From: Anaerolinea thermophila
GTDB taxonomy: Bacteria; Chloroflexota; Anaerolineae; Anaerolineales; Anaerolineaceae
NCBI RefSeq assembly: GCF_020723905.1
Contig: NZ_DYHZ01000004.1
Location: 62,001-126,000 of the forward strand
Reading direction: 5' to 3'
Length of the DNA stretch: 64,000 nucleotides
A program made the position numbers and the translations under genes. The stretch's first letter is position 1. Each line of letters starts with the position of its first letter. Shown piece after piece: positions 7,470 to 16,781 of this stretch. Below the pieces are notes generated by a model that had not been told where the DNA came from, did no database searches, and was given only the letters and a program-made list of their open reading frames with translations.

Positions 7470-8696
7470 ATGGACGAGAAAGACACCCAACTCGAGCAGG
7501 GAATGCCCCAGCAAACGCAAGACAACGCCGAGAACCATGAAAACATGGCTTCCTTGCTGGAGAAGGAAGGCCTGGGGCTGGATTTGCCCAAAGTGGGCGA
7601 AATCCGCACTGGCGTTATTGCAAGCATTACCCCTCAACAAATTTTAGTCAGCGTTGGAACCAAATCGGAAGGCGTCATCAGCGGGCGTGAACTGGAAGCC
7701 ATTCCTCCTGAAGAACGCGAAAAACTGCAGGTCAACCAGGAAATCCCGGTGTATGTGGTTCACCCCGAAGACTCCAATGGCAACATTGTCCTCTCTTATG
7801 TAAAAGCCCGCGAAGAAACCGACTGGAAAAAAGTCGAAGAAATGCGGGACAGCAAAGAGGTTTACCACTCCAAAATTATCGGTTACAACAAGGGCGGTCT
7901 GATTGTGCCTGTCTTTGGCTTGCGCGGCTTCATTCCTGCCTCTCAAATCAGCCTCTCGCGGCGTGCGGCAATGGGAAGCGGCGAAAGCCCTGAACAGCGC
8001 TGGAGCAAGATGGTGGGCGAAGCGATTGACGTCATCGTCATCGAAGTGGACCGCGAACGCCGCCGCCTGATCCTCTCCGAGCGCGCCGCCACCCCCGAAA
8101 CCCGCGAAACCCTCAAAGAGCGCGTCATTGAAACCCTGACCGAAGGCGAAATCCGCACCGGGCGCGTTACCAGCCTGGCAGATTTTGGCGCCTTCGTCAA
8201 CATCAGCGGCGCCGATGGGCTGGTGCACCTCTCCGAAATTTCCTGGGATCGCATCAAGCACCCCAGTGAAGTCCTTGAGGTTGGGCAGGAAGTCAAGGTC
8301 AAGGTCATCAGCGTGGATCGCGAAAAGCGCCGCATCGGTCTGTCCATCCGACAGACCCAGAACGACCCCTGGCTGGAGCGCGCCGCCAAGTATCAGGTAG
8401 GCATGCTGGTGGAAGGCGTGATCACCCGCCTGACCAAGTTCGGCGCCTTTGCCAGACTGGAAGAGGACATCGAAGGGTTGATTCACATCTCCGAAATCAG
8501 CGAGAAGCGCATTGAACACCCCAAAGAGGTGCTCAAAGAGGGCGAAAAGGTCACCCTGCGCATCGTCAAAATTGACCCCGAAAATCACCGCATCGGCTTA
8601 AGCCTGCGCCGCGTGGACTCTCAGGCGTTCACCGACCTGGACTGGCAGGCGCTGGAAGAAGCCCTCAAAGACCTGGACGCTTCCGAAGAAGCCTGA
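7470..8696 (+). CDS. rpsA: 30S ribosomal protein S1-like, four S1 domains
   Basis: A 408-residue protein with an acidic N-terminal tail and four S1 RNA-binding domains at about residues 41-108, 126-203, 220-290 and 306-375. Domains 3 and 4 are the most canonical, with TGRVTSLADFGAFV...GLVHLSEIS and EGVITRLTKFGAFA...GLIHISEIS. S1 binds mRNA upstream of the start codon and promotes initiation on structured messages. The four-domain form is shorter than the six-domain enterobacterial S1 and typical of this phylum and Gram-positives. ATG 7470 follows CCGGAG; the upstream in-frame ATG 7413 precedes the -10 box and is rejected. Confidence 0.92.
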   Translation: MDEKDTQLEQGMPQQTQDNAENHENMASLLEKEGLGLDLPKVGEIRTGVIASITPQQILVSVGTKSEGVISGRELEAIPPEEREKLQVNQEIPVYVVHPEDSNGNIVLSYVKAREETDWKKVEEMRDSKEVYHSKIIGYNKGGLIVPVFGLRGFIPASQISLSRRAAMGSGESPEQRWSKMVGEAIDVIVIEVDRERRRLILSERAATPETRETLKERVIETLTEGEIRTGRVTSLADFGAFVNISGADGLVHLSEISWDRIKHPSEVLEVGQEVKVKVISVDREKRRIGLSIRQTQNDPWLERAAKYQVGMLVEGVITRLTKFGAFARLEEDIEGLIHISEISEKRIEHPKEVLKEGEKVTLRIVKIDPENHRIGLSLRRVDSQAFTDLDWQALEEALKDLDASEEA

Positions 8697-8713
8697 TCCT
8701 TAACGGAATCGAC

Positions 8714-8746
8714 AAGAGCGCATCGTCGCCGGTGCGCTCTTTTTTT
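8714..8746 (+). terminator. Rho-independent terminator after the S1 gene
   Basis: AGAGCGCA (8715-8722) and TGCGCTCT (8733-8740) form an 8-bp stem followed by a run of T. Confidence 0.85.
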
Positions 8747-8758
8747 CCCTCAAACCCT

Positions 8759-9898
8759 ATGAAACCCCACTGGATGATTGACGGTCACCTGGATCTGGCA
8801 TACAACGTCCTCACCTTCGGACGCGATCTTTTCCGCTCCGTACAGGACATCCGCCAATCCGAGCGCGGCACGCTGACCCCCCGGCGCAACAACGGCGAAT
8901 GCACCGTCGCCGTGCCGGACATGCAACAGGCTCGCACCGCGCTGGTGATTGCCAGTCTGTTCGTCGTGCGCGCCGGGGTACTGGAAGACTGGGAAACGCA
9001 GGTGTACCGCACCCCGCAGGAAGCCCGTCAACGCTGGATGGAACAACTGGACGTGTACCGCCGCTGGTGCGAGGATCATCCCGAAACCTTCCGGCGCGTG
9101 GAAACCCGCCGCGACCTGCAAACGGTGCTTCAGGCGTGGCAAGACTTTCCCCTCCCTGAACCGCTCCCTCCCGAAGCCGAACCCGACGAGCGCCCTGCAC
9201 CTGCCTGCCCACCCATCGGGCTGGTGGTGATGATGGAAGGCGCCGAAGGTCTGCGCGAACCCCGCGAAATCGAAGACTACGCCGCTCAGGGCGTGCGTCT
9301 GGTGGCGCCGGTGTGGGCGGGTGGACGCTTCTGCGGCTCCAACCGCGACGAGGGCGCCTTTACCCGCGAGGGCTGGGAACTGCTGGACATCCTCGCCGAC
9401 CTGGGCATGGGACTGGACCTGGCGCACATGAACGAACGCTCGTCTCTGCAGGCGCTGGACCGCTTTGAAGGCTGGCTGTGCGCCTCGCACAGCGCCTGCC
9501 GCGCGCTTGCCCGCCAGCCCGATAACCAGCGTCTGCTCAGCGATACCCAGATTCGCCGCATCGTCGAGCGCGACGGCGTCATCGGCATTGCCCTGAACGC
9601 CCGCTGGCTGAGACCGGGCTGGTCTGCCGGCGATCCGCGCGAGAGCACCACGCTGAAACACGTAGCCGCTCATGTGGATCACATCTGCCAGATTGCCGGA
9701 GACGCCCGCCATGTGGCACTGGGCTCCGACCTGGACGGCGGCTTTGGGCTGGAGCGCATCCCCGCCGGGGTGGATACCATTGCCGACCTGCCCCGACTGG
9801 CTGACGTGCTGGCAGAAGCCGGGTATAATGAAATGGATCTTGCCGCAATCTTCGGGGGAAACTGGCAAACTTTTCTGGAAAGGATTTTGCCTCTGTGA
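8759..9898 (+). CDS. Membrane dipeptidase family M19 (renal dipeptidase-like)
   Basis: A 379-residue amidohydrolase-fold protein. The first zinc ligands are in DGHLD (His10, Asp12). Further expected features are the MMEGAEG segment (bridging Glu), LDLAHMNE and ASHSACRAL (metal His), DTQIRRIVERDGVIGI and GSDLDGGFG near the C-terminus. Family members hydrolyse dipeptides, including some with D-residues at the C-terminal position. No signal peptide is seen, so it is probably cytoplasmic. The start was set at ATG 8759 because the only earlier in-frame start lies inside the S1 terminator. It overlaps the next gene by one base (TGATG). Confidence 0.87.
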   Translation: MKPHWMIDGHLDLAYNVLTFGRDLFRSVQDIRQSERGTLTPRRNNGECTVAVPDMQQARTALVIASLFVVRAGVLEDWETQVYRTPQEARQRWMEQLDVYRRWCEDHPETFRRVETRRDLQTVLQAWQDFPLPEPLPPEAEPDERPAPACPPIGLVVMMEGAEGLREPREIEDYAAQGVRLVAPVWAGGRFCGSNRDEGAFTREGWELLDILADLGMGLDLAHMNERSSLQALDRFEGWLCASHSACRALARQPDNQRLLSDTQIRRIVERDGVIGIALNARWLRPGWSAGDPRESTTLKHVAAHVDHICQIAGDARHVALGSDLDGGFGLERIPAGVDTIADLPRLADVLAEAGYNEMDLAAIFGGNWQTFLERILPL

Positions 9899-10416
9899 TG
9901 ACTGCCCAGATTTCCCCAACTTCTCCCCCGCCCGTCGCCGCGACCAATTCGGTCACGCGCCCGTACCGCTACTGGCACCGCCGCGCCCGCACCGGTCTGA
10001 TCCTCACCCTGTTTGGCTTTCTGGTCTTCCTGATGGGCGCGCGCCCCGGGTTGTTCGGGCTGGATCGCAGTCCGGTAATCGGGTTTGTGCAGATTGCCGT
10101 GTTCCTCATCGGGCTGGCAATCATCTGCATCGGCGGGTATATCAGCCTGCTGGCGCTGTGGAAGGGCGAGCCCCTCAGCATCGCCGCCGATATCGGTCAG
10201 CGCCTGGTGGCAACCGGCTACGTCATCGCCGTCTTTGCCGGCATGGCAGATGTCTTTGGGATGGGCAGTCACTCCCTGCCAGCCATCCCTTACTTCGGGC
10301 AGTGGCAGGCACGCGGGGTCGAAGTGGGGCAGTTACTGATTGCCATTGGCTTTATCTTGATGTTACCTTTCACCCTTCACCGGCACTCCCCGCCTTCTGA
10401 ACCGCCCCAGACATGA
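9898..10416 (+). CDS. Hypothetical membrane protein, four transmembrane segments
   Basis: A 172-residue protein that I do not recognise. After a 30-residue Pro/Thr-rich N-terminus it has hydrophobic stretches at about 32-52, 63-88, 104-125 and 143-158, the third containing GYVIAVFAGMADVFGMG. The ATG overlaps the stop of the M19 gene (TGATG), so the two are translationally coupled. It is followed by a bidirectional terminator. Confidence 0.65.
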   Translation: MTAQISPTSPPPVAATNSVTRPYRYWHRRARTGLILTLFGFLVFLMGARPGLFGLDRSPVIGFVQIAVFLIGLAIICIGGYISLLALWKGEPLSIAADIGQRLVATGYVIAVFAGMADVFGMGSHSLPAIPYFGQWQARGVEVGQLLIAIGFILMLPFTLHRHSPPSEPPQT

Positions 10417-10490
10417 ACCCCCTCGCCCGAGAAACTGCCGCCCGCTCCCCGCAAAGTGCAGGGTCTGGAAGGCTCACAGCAACAACACAC

Positions 10491-10521
10491 AAAAACCGGC
10501 GGGTATTGCCCGCCGGTTTTC
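10491..10521. terminator. Bidirectional terminator
   Basis: AAAACCGGCGGG and CCCGCCGGTTTT form a perfect 12-bp stem around TATTG, between the converging genes ending at 10416 and 10539. Confidence 0.85.
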
Positions 10522-10538
10522 ATGCGTCAGGTACAGTC

Positions 10539-12563
10539 TTATGGTTTGAGCACCGCCGGTAAATACACATTTCGCGGACCCGCCCACAGCGCCACCGTTG
10601 CCTCGGGCATGCGGGGATCGTCGCTGGGAATGATCACCTGCGCGGTAAACTCCCCCACCTCCTCGCCATCCAGAATGAACGCCTTCACCGCAAGCGTACA
10701 GCGCCCTGATGAGCGCGGCACACCGTTAATGGCGGCATCCAGCGTCCTGTTGGAACATCCATCCGCGGTGATCTGGAAATAAGCGTCATCCCTCCCGCCA
10801 ATGGAAATCTTACCAATGGTTACGGGCATATCGCCAAAGTTGGTCAGGATGATGTTCTTGCCTGCCGTTTCCTGACCGGGCAGGGCGTAGAAAGACAGCC
10901 TCGAGGGCGCATACGTCAGTTGAGGGGCAGGCGGGGGGACATCAAAGACTCGCGCCCACACGTCAAAACGTTCATCAAGATTGAACGCCTCTCCATCCGG
11001 CAGGTCGCGGTCCTGACTGGAGAAGGTCACCAGCGAGCGGTTCCCGGCAATCACCGGGAAGGCGGAGGTGTTGCACACCTGCAGAGGATTGGGACAGTTT
11101 GTCGGGTCAGGGGGGGTATCCAGCAGAACCGGCATCCCTTGGCCTGTACCTTCCGGCGGCGGGGACGGCGGGTTATTGCGCACGTTGAGCAGGAACAGTA
11201 GGTCGGCGTCACTGCCTGCCAGACGGTCATAGATGAACAAATCGCGGTGTGAGCACACCCACTTTGCCTGTTGCTCATCGTAGGCGCAGTACACATTCAC
11301 ATCTTCCGGCACCACATTGCCCGCCTCAGAGGTGAAGGCAATCCAGCGCCCGTCGGCGGAGATGGTCGGGCTGAAACTGGGTTCTTCCAGCGCCTGGTCG
11401 GGGTCGGTATGGTAGCGCGCGGAGATCAGACGGGTGCGCCCGCTCAGACGATCCCACAGGTACACATCGCGCTTGCCGTTGGTGTCTGCTGGAATGGCGG
11501 AGTTCTGCGTCTCCAGGTTGGAAGCATCCGAAGCAAAGGCAATGTACACCCCATCGGCGGAGATGGCGGGGTAGAAGGACAGCGCATTGCCGGGCTTGCC
11601 GTCTGCGGCACGCGAGACCAGCGTGTACGCCGGAAGAGTGTTATCCAGCGTACCGTCGTTATCCGGGTCGCGATCCATCAGATAGACCTGAATGCCGCTC
11701 ACCCCCGGCACCAGATTGGTGGCATCGGAGGTAAACGCCACCCAGCGCCCATCGTACGACACCACCGGATGCCAGGCATCGCCGTTGATATTGCCGCCGG
11801 AAGCGGTGCGGGTGAGCAGTTTATTGGTGACATTGCCGGTTGTGGCATCCACAAGGCTCACGTACAGGTCACGCCGGTTATTGCCGTCGGTCACGCTCAG
11901 GTCGAGGTTGCTGGCATCGCTTTGAAAGATCACCCGCGGGTTACCACTCTCGGTGTACAGCGCCAGCGAGGGCTGAAGCACCAGGTACTTGGGGTCACAC
12001 GTCTGTCCCGGCGGGAGCGGCACCGGACAGGTGTAGCCCGAATCGTCGTTGGCGGGCGTACCCGCACTGCGCCGCGAGGCTTGAATGGACTGGCTGACCG
12101 TGCCGTCAGGCTCCACCTTCACCACGTAGATATCCAGCCGCGAGTCGGTATCGGTGGATTTCAACTGCGCCGAGGTCTGGAACGCCACCCACTGCCCGTC
12201 GGGGGAGATGACCGGGAACATCGAGTTGCCCTGCCCTAACTGGTTCTGGTAGGTTGCTGAGAGCGCAATGGTCTCATTCCGGGTACGGTCACGCAGGAAG
12301 ACGTCCCAGGTGTTGAGGGTATCGGGAAGGCTGGAGAGGTTGGTGGTCACCTCAATGTACTTGCAGTAAAACACCACCCGCGAACCGTCATAGGACGCCG
12401 AGGCATGGTAACAGTCCTCGTTGGCAGTTTGCCCCGATGTTGACGGGACGGACACCAGCAGGGTGGTAGCGGGCGGCGCATCGGCACGCACCAGCACCGC
12501 GCCAAATGCCAGCGCAAGGGCAGTAATTAACAGGCGGTTGAACAGTTGAAAAGCGCTTTTCAT
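10539..12563 (-). CDS. Secreted WD40-like (TolB/PD40) beta-propeller protein with C-terminal Ig-like domain
   Basis: A 674-residue protein with a signal peptide (about residues 1-25, hydrophobic LLITALALAFGAVL). The body repeats the motif SYDGRWVAFTSDATNL (also PAISADGVYIAFASDASNL and PTISADGRWIAFTSEAGNV), the PD40 blades of TolB-like propellers. Residues from about 540 on resemble a choice-of-anchor or Ig-like domain (LSFYALPGQ...ITLTNFG pattern). It ends in RNVYLPAVLKP, a YLP motif seen at the ends of many Chloroflexota surface proteins. The likely location is the cell surface. ATG 12563 follows CAGGAG; a longer upstream reading frame lacks a ribosome site. Confidence 0.8.
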   Translation of the reverse strand: MKSAFQLFNRLLITALALAFGAVLVRADAPPATTLLVSVPSTSGQTANEDCYHASASYDGSRVVFYCKYIEVTTNLSSLPDTLNTWDVFLRDRTRNETIALSATYQNQLGQGNSMFPVISPDGQWVAFQTSAQLKSTDTDSRLDIYVVKVEPDGTVSQSIQASRRSAGTPANDDSGYTCPVPLPPGQTCDPKYLVLQPSLALYTESGNPRVIFQSDASNLDLSVTDGNNRRDLYVSLVDATTGNVTNKLLTRTASGGNINGDAWHPVVSYDGRWVAFTSDATNLVPGVSGIQVYLMDRDPDNDGTLDNTLPAYTLVSRAADGKPGNALSFYPAISADGVYIAFASDASNLETQNSAIPADTNGKRDVYLWDRLSGRTRLISARYHTDPDQALEEPSFSPTISADGRWIAFTSEAGNVVPEDVNVYCAYDEQQAKWVCSHRDLFIYDRLAGSDADLLFLLNVRNNPPSPPPEGTGQGMPVLLDTPPDPTNCPNPLQVCNTSAFPVIAGNRSLVTFSSQDRDLPDGEAFNLDERFDVWARVFDVPPPAPQLTYAPSRLSFYALPGQETAGKNIILTNFGDMPVTIGKISIGGRDDAYFQITADGCSNRTLDAAINGVPRSSGRCTLAVKAFILDGEEVGEFTAQVIIPSDDPRMPEATVALWAGPRNVYLPAVLKP

Positions 12564-12709
12564 GCGGATTCTCCTGTGCGTGGAGTTTAACAGATCCATG
12601 ACGTATCCAGTGCCCGCATCTTCGACAGGCACGGTGAACCTGTACATCCCTCAATACCCTCGAAAGACTCAGGCACAGCCCGGCGTACGGCAAGACGCCT
12701 TCACTTTGC

Positions 12710-12715
12710 ATTGTA
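12710..12715 (-). promoter_or_regulatory. -10 box upstream of the propeller gene
   Basis: TACAAT on the minus strand predicts a leader of about 140 bases before ATG 12563. The -35 is weak. Confidence 0.35.
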
Positions 12716-12749
12716 GCAGAGAAAATCCACAGAAAAGTTTACATTTTGC

Positions 12750-14255
12750 TTAACTTTTCCCCGTCCACACCGAAAAACCCTCCACCCGCAGGTTTCCATC
12801 CCGCCACTTCACCCGTTCCAGACGCACCGGCACACTCAACCCCGCGCTCAATTGCAGGCATGCCCAGCGCCCCACCGGCGGCATGGACAGCCCCCAGGGA
12901 CTGCCGTCCGGCAGGCGCAGACCGCCATTTGCGTCCAGCCTCAGGGTCAGCACAGACGGCGGAGCCGTGCGGCGCTCCACCACCAGATGCCGCTCCGCGG
13001 TGACAAACGCATCCAGATCGTCCAGAGCAAGCAAATCTCTGCACACGTCCAGCGCGATGTGCCTGCCGTCCCGGTACAGGCGCACCCGCTTCGTGGAAGG
13101 CTGGCGCACAAACACCCCCCGCAGGCACTGACCGGCGCCATCCTGCCCCGCCAGGCGCGCCAGATGATTGGTGAGAACTTCTTCGCCGAACAGGTTTGCC
13201 AGCAGACTGCCCGAACCCAGGCTTTGCCAGGCACTGCCGTTAAACGCCATCAGCCCGGGCGGCGTTCCAAACGCACCGTCGGCATCCACCCGGGTAAGGT
13301 AGGCGTTCTGGGCGTCCAGCGCGCCGGTGCGCCGCAAAACCAGCCAGTAGCGGCTGGTGCTGTTCAGGCGCAGTGCCGAAGACGGGCGCAGACGCACCCA
13401 CCCCAGCGCCGGATCGCGGCTGAGGGAACTCCCCGACAGGGTAAAGGTCATCAGCGCGGCGCCGGGTTGTGCGCCAGCATCGGCGCACAGGGAAATCTGC
13501 ACATCATCCACGGGATTGCCCGTGCGAATCAGCCAGACCCACACCTCGCCGCAGTCCCAGCCATCCCCGTCGGGGGTAAAGGCTTGCGCCACCCGCTGAA
13601 CCGCGCTGGAATGCCCCCAGGTCAGAGACGCCCCCTCCCGGTGTGCGCTCCCCAGCCACCCCTGCGGATGACTGGCATAGCGCCAGCCGAGGGTGTGCCA
13701 CCAGCCGCGCCCTTCCAGAAGCACCAGCCCATCGGCGCCGGAGAGGGGCGGTAGAATTTGCAGGTGCGGGAACGCCCGCTCTGCCAGCAGGGCATCGCGG
13801 CGGGCAAAGGCTTCGGCTTCGCTGGCTTCTCCCACAGAGAAGATGCGCTCGCGCACCCCAAACCGCCGCTGACTGCGCCCATCCTCCGCCCAGGGTGTCT
13901 GGAACGGACCGGCGCCGCCCTCCCCACCCCACGGCGTGGGCGCGCGGTAGCGCACCGCACAGCGATTGACCACCTGCGCCAGATCCCACCGCCAGCGCAC
14001 TCTGCCGCGCTGAACCTCTACCCCGTGCAGGTAGCCCCACCAGCAGGGCGCGCCGCCCGCCGGAGCCAGACTCATCTCCGCCCCCAGCCAGCGGCGCAGG
14101 TCGTCCTGATCCGCCAGCGCACCGTCCAGGCGCACCTGCGCCGTATCTGCCCCGCCCGGCATCTGCCAGGTCAGTTCCTCCACCTGCGGATGGAACGCCT
14201 CCAGCGCCAGATGAGAGCAGGCATCCACCCGTACCGTCCACGCGCTCACAGCCAC
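12750..14255 (-). CDS. Phage tail-like protein
   Basis: A 501-residue protein, last in the phage-derived operon. Its N-terminal third (VDACSHLALEAFHPQVEELTW..., a Trp/Arg-rich beta pattern) is in the place of a distal tail or baseplate protein. The middle (about residues 215-330: AQAFTPDGDG...CGEVWVWLIRTGNP, then RYWLVLRR) resembles a choice-of-anchor carbohydrate-binding-like beta-sandwich. A receptor-binding or adhesin-like role is plausible but unproven. It overlaps the preceding gene by 10 bases. Composition and codon use are like the host, suggesting long residence. Confidence 0.55.
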   Translation of the reverse strand: MAVSAWTVRVDACSHLALEAFHPQVEELTWQMPGGADTAQVRLDGALADQDDLRRWLGAEMSLAPAGGAPCWWGYLHGVEVQRGRVRWRWDLAQVVNRCAVRYRAPTPWGGEGGAGPFQTPWAEDGRSQRRFGVRERIFSVGEASEAEAFARRDALLAERAFPHLQILPPLSGADGLVLLEGRGWWHTLGWRYASHPQGWLGSAHREGASLTWGHSSAVQRVAQAFTPDGDGWDCGEVWVWLIRTGNPVDDVQISLCADAGAQPGAALMTFTLSGSSLSRDPALGWVRLRPSSALRLNSTSRYWLVLRRTGALDAQNAYLTRVDADGAFGTPPGLMAFNGSAWQSLGSGSLLANLFGEEVLTNHLARLAGQDGAGQCLRGVFVRQPSTKRVRLYRDGRHIALDVCRDLLALDDLDAFVTAERHLVVERRTAPPSVLTLRLDANGGLRLPDGSPWGLSMPPVGRWACLQLSAGLSVPVRLERVKWRDGNLRVEGFSVWTGKS

Positions 14256-15526
14256 CTCCGCCGGAAGAACGGGCGCGCCTGCAGAGTCAGGGCATCGCCC
14301 ACATTTATCGCCCCGTTGCGCTCCACCAGCGTATACAGCCGGTGCGTCTGCGCGGGCTGCAGGAACACCCCGCTGCCCTCAACGGCATGGGTGAGCAGCG
14401 GCGCCCCCGAGAACTTCACCCCGCGGGTACGCGAGTCACAGGTCAGCGCCAGCGTTGAAAGGCTCAACAGCGGGCACAGGCGCACCTGCGCCTCCACCGG
14501 AAACAGAAAGAGGCAGTCCAGATCGAGGACGTGCGTACCGGCGCTCTCCGCCTGCCCTTTCAGCGCCAGCGTCACGCCCGCGCTGATGCCATGCACATCC
14601 CACGGCGGCAGGCGGATGGGCGCAAGCCGCAGGGTCTGCGCCCCGATAGAAAGCACCACCGGTTCGCTGGCGTAAAGCGCCTCAAACCCGGCAGTGCCCT
14701 CAAACCCCGCCTCCCCCCAGAACAGCACCGGCTCGCTCAGAGGCGCATGCAGGCGCGCCATCAGGGTGTAGAACCTGCCCTGCGCGGATGCGGTCTGCGC
14801 GGCGGTAAGGGAATAGCGTTTGAGGGTCACTTCGTCTGTCCCGCTCCACGTCAAACGGCGGTATGCCCCCGCGCTGGCGGCGCTGGCGGTGAGGGTCGTC
14901 CCGCTCACCCCGCTGCCCTCCACACCCTGCTCGCCCTCCAGCACATGCGGAAAAGGCGCCTCCGGGTCGTGCATACCCGCCGCCAGCAAAATGTCTGCCT
15001 TTCCTGAGAGCGCCCCGCTCAGGGTGATCTCCAGCGGCGCGGGCAGACTGCCCTGAATCTGACTGGCAGGGATGTCCACAAAGTTGTCATGGTCGCCATC
15101 GCTGTGATTGTAGAGGGTGGCGTTCGTTCCTGCGCCGTGGCGGTTGATGAGCGTCAGCGGCGCGCCAGATTGCTCCCAGTAAGGCTCGCGCTCCACCTCC
15201 AGCAGAATCATCTGGCGGTGCATGTGCCGCGCCGCCGGATGAGGTACGCTTTCCAGCGTTCCACCCCGCAGTGGCGAGCGCCACTCCTGCCCATCTGGCA
15301 GGGTGACGCCCAGCCAGCAGATGGGATGCGCCGGCAGGTGCGCCGTGGCGCGGGCAGTGTGCAGGTACGTCTCCAGCGTCTGCAGTGCGGCGGCAATGGC
15401 ATCGGCACTGCCTTCCAGCGCCACCTCCAGACGGGTCAGGTGGCTGTTGGTGAAGCGCGCCGCGCGCAGGGCGCCGTTCTCCTGCAGGGAAATGCCCATC
15501 TCTCCGGTGAGCAGTTGCAGGTTCAT
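14246..15526 (-). CDS. Phage tail-like protein (distal-tail type?)
   Basis: A 426-residue protein of the phage operon with no family I can name with certainty. The N-terminus (MNLQLLTGEMGISLQENG, then DAIAAALQTLETYLHTAR and IPASQIQGSLPAPLEITLSG) has the look of siphophage distal-tail proteins that join tube and tip. The rest is beta-rich with no membrane segment. It lies between the connector-like gene and the last tail-like gene, with overlapping ends. Confidence 0.5.
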   Translation of the reverse strand: MNLQLLTGEMGISLQENGALRAARFTNSHLTRLEVALEGSADAIAAALQTLETYLHTARATAHLPAHPICWLGVTLPDGQEWRSPLRGGTLESVPHPAARHMHRQMILLEVEREPYWEQSGAPLTLINRHGAGTNATLYNHSDGDHDNFVDIPASQIQGSLPAPLEITLSGALSGKADILLAAGMHDPEAPFPHVLEGEQGVEGSGVSGTTLTASAASAGAYRRLTWSGTDEVTLKRYSLTAAQTASAQGRFYTLMARLHAPLSEPVLFWGEAGFEGTAGFEALYASEPVVLSIGAQTLRLAPIRLPPWDVHGISAGVTLALKGQAESAGTHVLDLDCLFLFPVEAQVRLCPLLSLSTLALTCDSRTRGVKFSGAPLLTHAVEGSGVFLQPAQTHRLYTLVERNGAINVGDALTLQARPFFRRRWL

Positions 15527-15541
15527 GGCGTACCTCTCCCA

Positions 15542-15991
15542 TCAGGCAAAATCATGCGGATGACTTTCCCCCAGATCCCCATCCCAGCGCACAAACGGCG
15601 TTGCGGCGCGCTGTTCGTGCAGGCGCGCCGTCTCCGGCGGGTACAGGGTGCACAGGATGCGGCGGAAGTCTTCCATCACATTGCGGCTCCACAGCGTCAG
15701 CGATAGTTCTTTCTGCGGAGAGAGTTCCCACTCTGCCTGTGCCGCCGCCCGCGCGGTAGCGGCATAGCCCGCCGCCCCCATTCCCAGCAGATGATGCAGG
15801 CGCTCCGGCAGGGTGGTTTCGATCACCCCGTCCAGCCCTGCCAGCGTGAACGCCTGCGCCGAAACCAGATTGATCTCCATCAGCGCCATGCGTACCGCCG
15901 CGGTCAGATCATCCTGGCTGTAGCGGGCACCCTCGCTATCGTGCAGAAACAGACGCACCCGATTCAGCAAATCGCTCAGTGTGAGGGTCAT
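15542..15991 (-). CDS. Putative head-tail connector protein
   Basis: A 149-residue mainly helical protein starting at ATG 15991 behind AAAGGAGG. It reads TLSDLLNRVRLFLHDSEGARYSQDDLTAAVRMAL, a layout typical of head-tail adaptor proteins (gp6 or gp15 type, with an early LxxVRxxL helix and a YSxxDL turn). Its position after the capsid genes and before the tail-like genes supports this. No enzyme motif is present. Confidence 0.5.
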   Translation of the reverse strand: MTLTLSDLLNRVRLFLHDSEGARYSQDDLTAAVRMALMEINLVSAQAFTLAGLDGVIETTLPERLHHLLGMGAAGYAATARAAAQAEWELSPQKELSLTLWSRNVMEDFRRILCTLYPPETARLHEQRAATPFVRWDGDLGESHPHDFA

Positions 15992-16056
15992 GTGCCTCCT
16001 TTGGGCGCGCCGCCCTCCGGAACACACTCCAGAAGGCGGCGCAGTCCCGATGAACC

Positions 16057-16239
16057 TTACAGGCGCGCCCCTTCAATCGCCACGCCCAGAATGTACGCCA
16101 CCAGCAGGGCAACCATGCCGCTCAACTGCTCCTCATCCAGCGGAAAATCCGGTCGGTAGGCTTTCACCACCATCAGAATCAAGCCGATGAGCATTGCCCA
16201 GAACTTGCGCGAACGCAACAGGTCTTTCCACTTTTCCAT
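16057..16239 (-). CDS. Holin-like small membrane protein
   Basis: A 60-residue protein beginning MEKWKDLLRSRKFWAMLIGL at ATG 16239, behind AAAGGAG. It has two hydrophobic segments (about 14-26 and 41-55) separated by the PDFPLDEEQLSG turn, the pattern of small phage holins that permeabilise the membrane. A longer frame in the same register has no ribosome site. No endolysin gene is adjacent; the operon may use a host enzyme or have lost lysis. Confidence 0.6.
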   Translation of the reverse strand: MEKWKDLLRSRKFWAMLIGLILMVVKAYRPDFPLDEEQLSGMVALLVAYILGVAIEGARL

Positions 16240-16255
16240 GGCGGGTCTCCTTTCG

Positions 16256-16762
16256 TTACAGGCGCAGGTCAAAGTACACCACCGCGCCGTACAGAGTGAA
16301 CTGGGTGGAAGCCGAGGCATCCACGTTGACATACAGGTAGTACGCCTCATCGTCATCCAGCCATGCCGGACTGTTCAGGGTTACCATCATGCGGTGATCG
16401 CCCAGCGCTTTCCGTTTGGCGTCGGTATCGTGCCCGCTGTCCAGCGTTACCGACACGGCCGCGCCGCCTGCCGTGCCGCCCGCCGAGAAGGTCATCTTTT
16501 CCACCTCCACGGTGGGAATCGAATCGCAGACACCCCCTGCCACTTTGTACAGCAAATCCACCCGCTTGATGCGCGCCCCCTTGAAAGCGGCGGCGTTGCC
16601 GTTCACCCCCAGCGGTACGATGAGGTTGAAGACCCCATCGGCGGGTGTGCGGTCTTCCCTGACCACGTTCGCCGAGAGGCTGGTTGTCCACGTCCCGGCG
16701 GTTTTGACGATATCCGCCGGAGGGATGAACACGCTCATTTGCGTATCGCACACGTACCCCAT
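16256..16762 (-). CDS. Putative capsid decoration or structural protein
   Basis: A 168-residue beta-rich protein starting at ATG 16762 behind GGAGGAG. It lacks catalytic motifs and membrane segments. The repeated FNLIVPLGVNGN, IKRVDLLYKVAGG and YYLYVNVDASAS pattern suggests a beta-sandwich. Its place directly after the capsid gene is where head decoration or stabilisation proteins are usually encoded. The function is inferred from position only. Confidence 0.45.
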   Translation of the reverse strand: MGYVCDTQMSVFIPPADIVKTAGTWTTSLSANVVREDRTPADGVFNLIVPLGVNGNAAAFKGARIKRVDLLYKVAGGVCDSIPTVEVEKMTFSAGGTAGGAAVSVTLDSGHDTDAKRKALGDHRMMVTLNSPAWLDDDEAYYLYVNVDASASTQFTLYGAVVYFDLRL

Positions 16763-16781
16763 GATCTCTCTCCTCCTTTAC

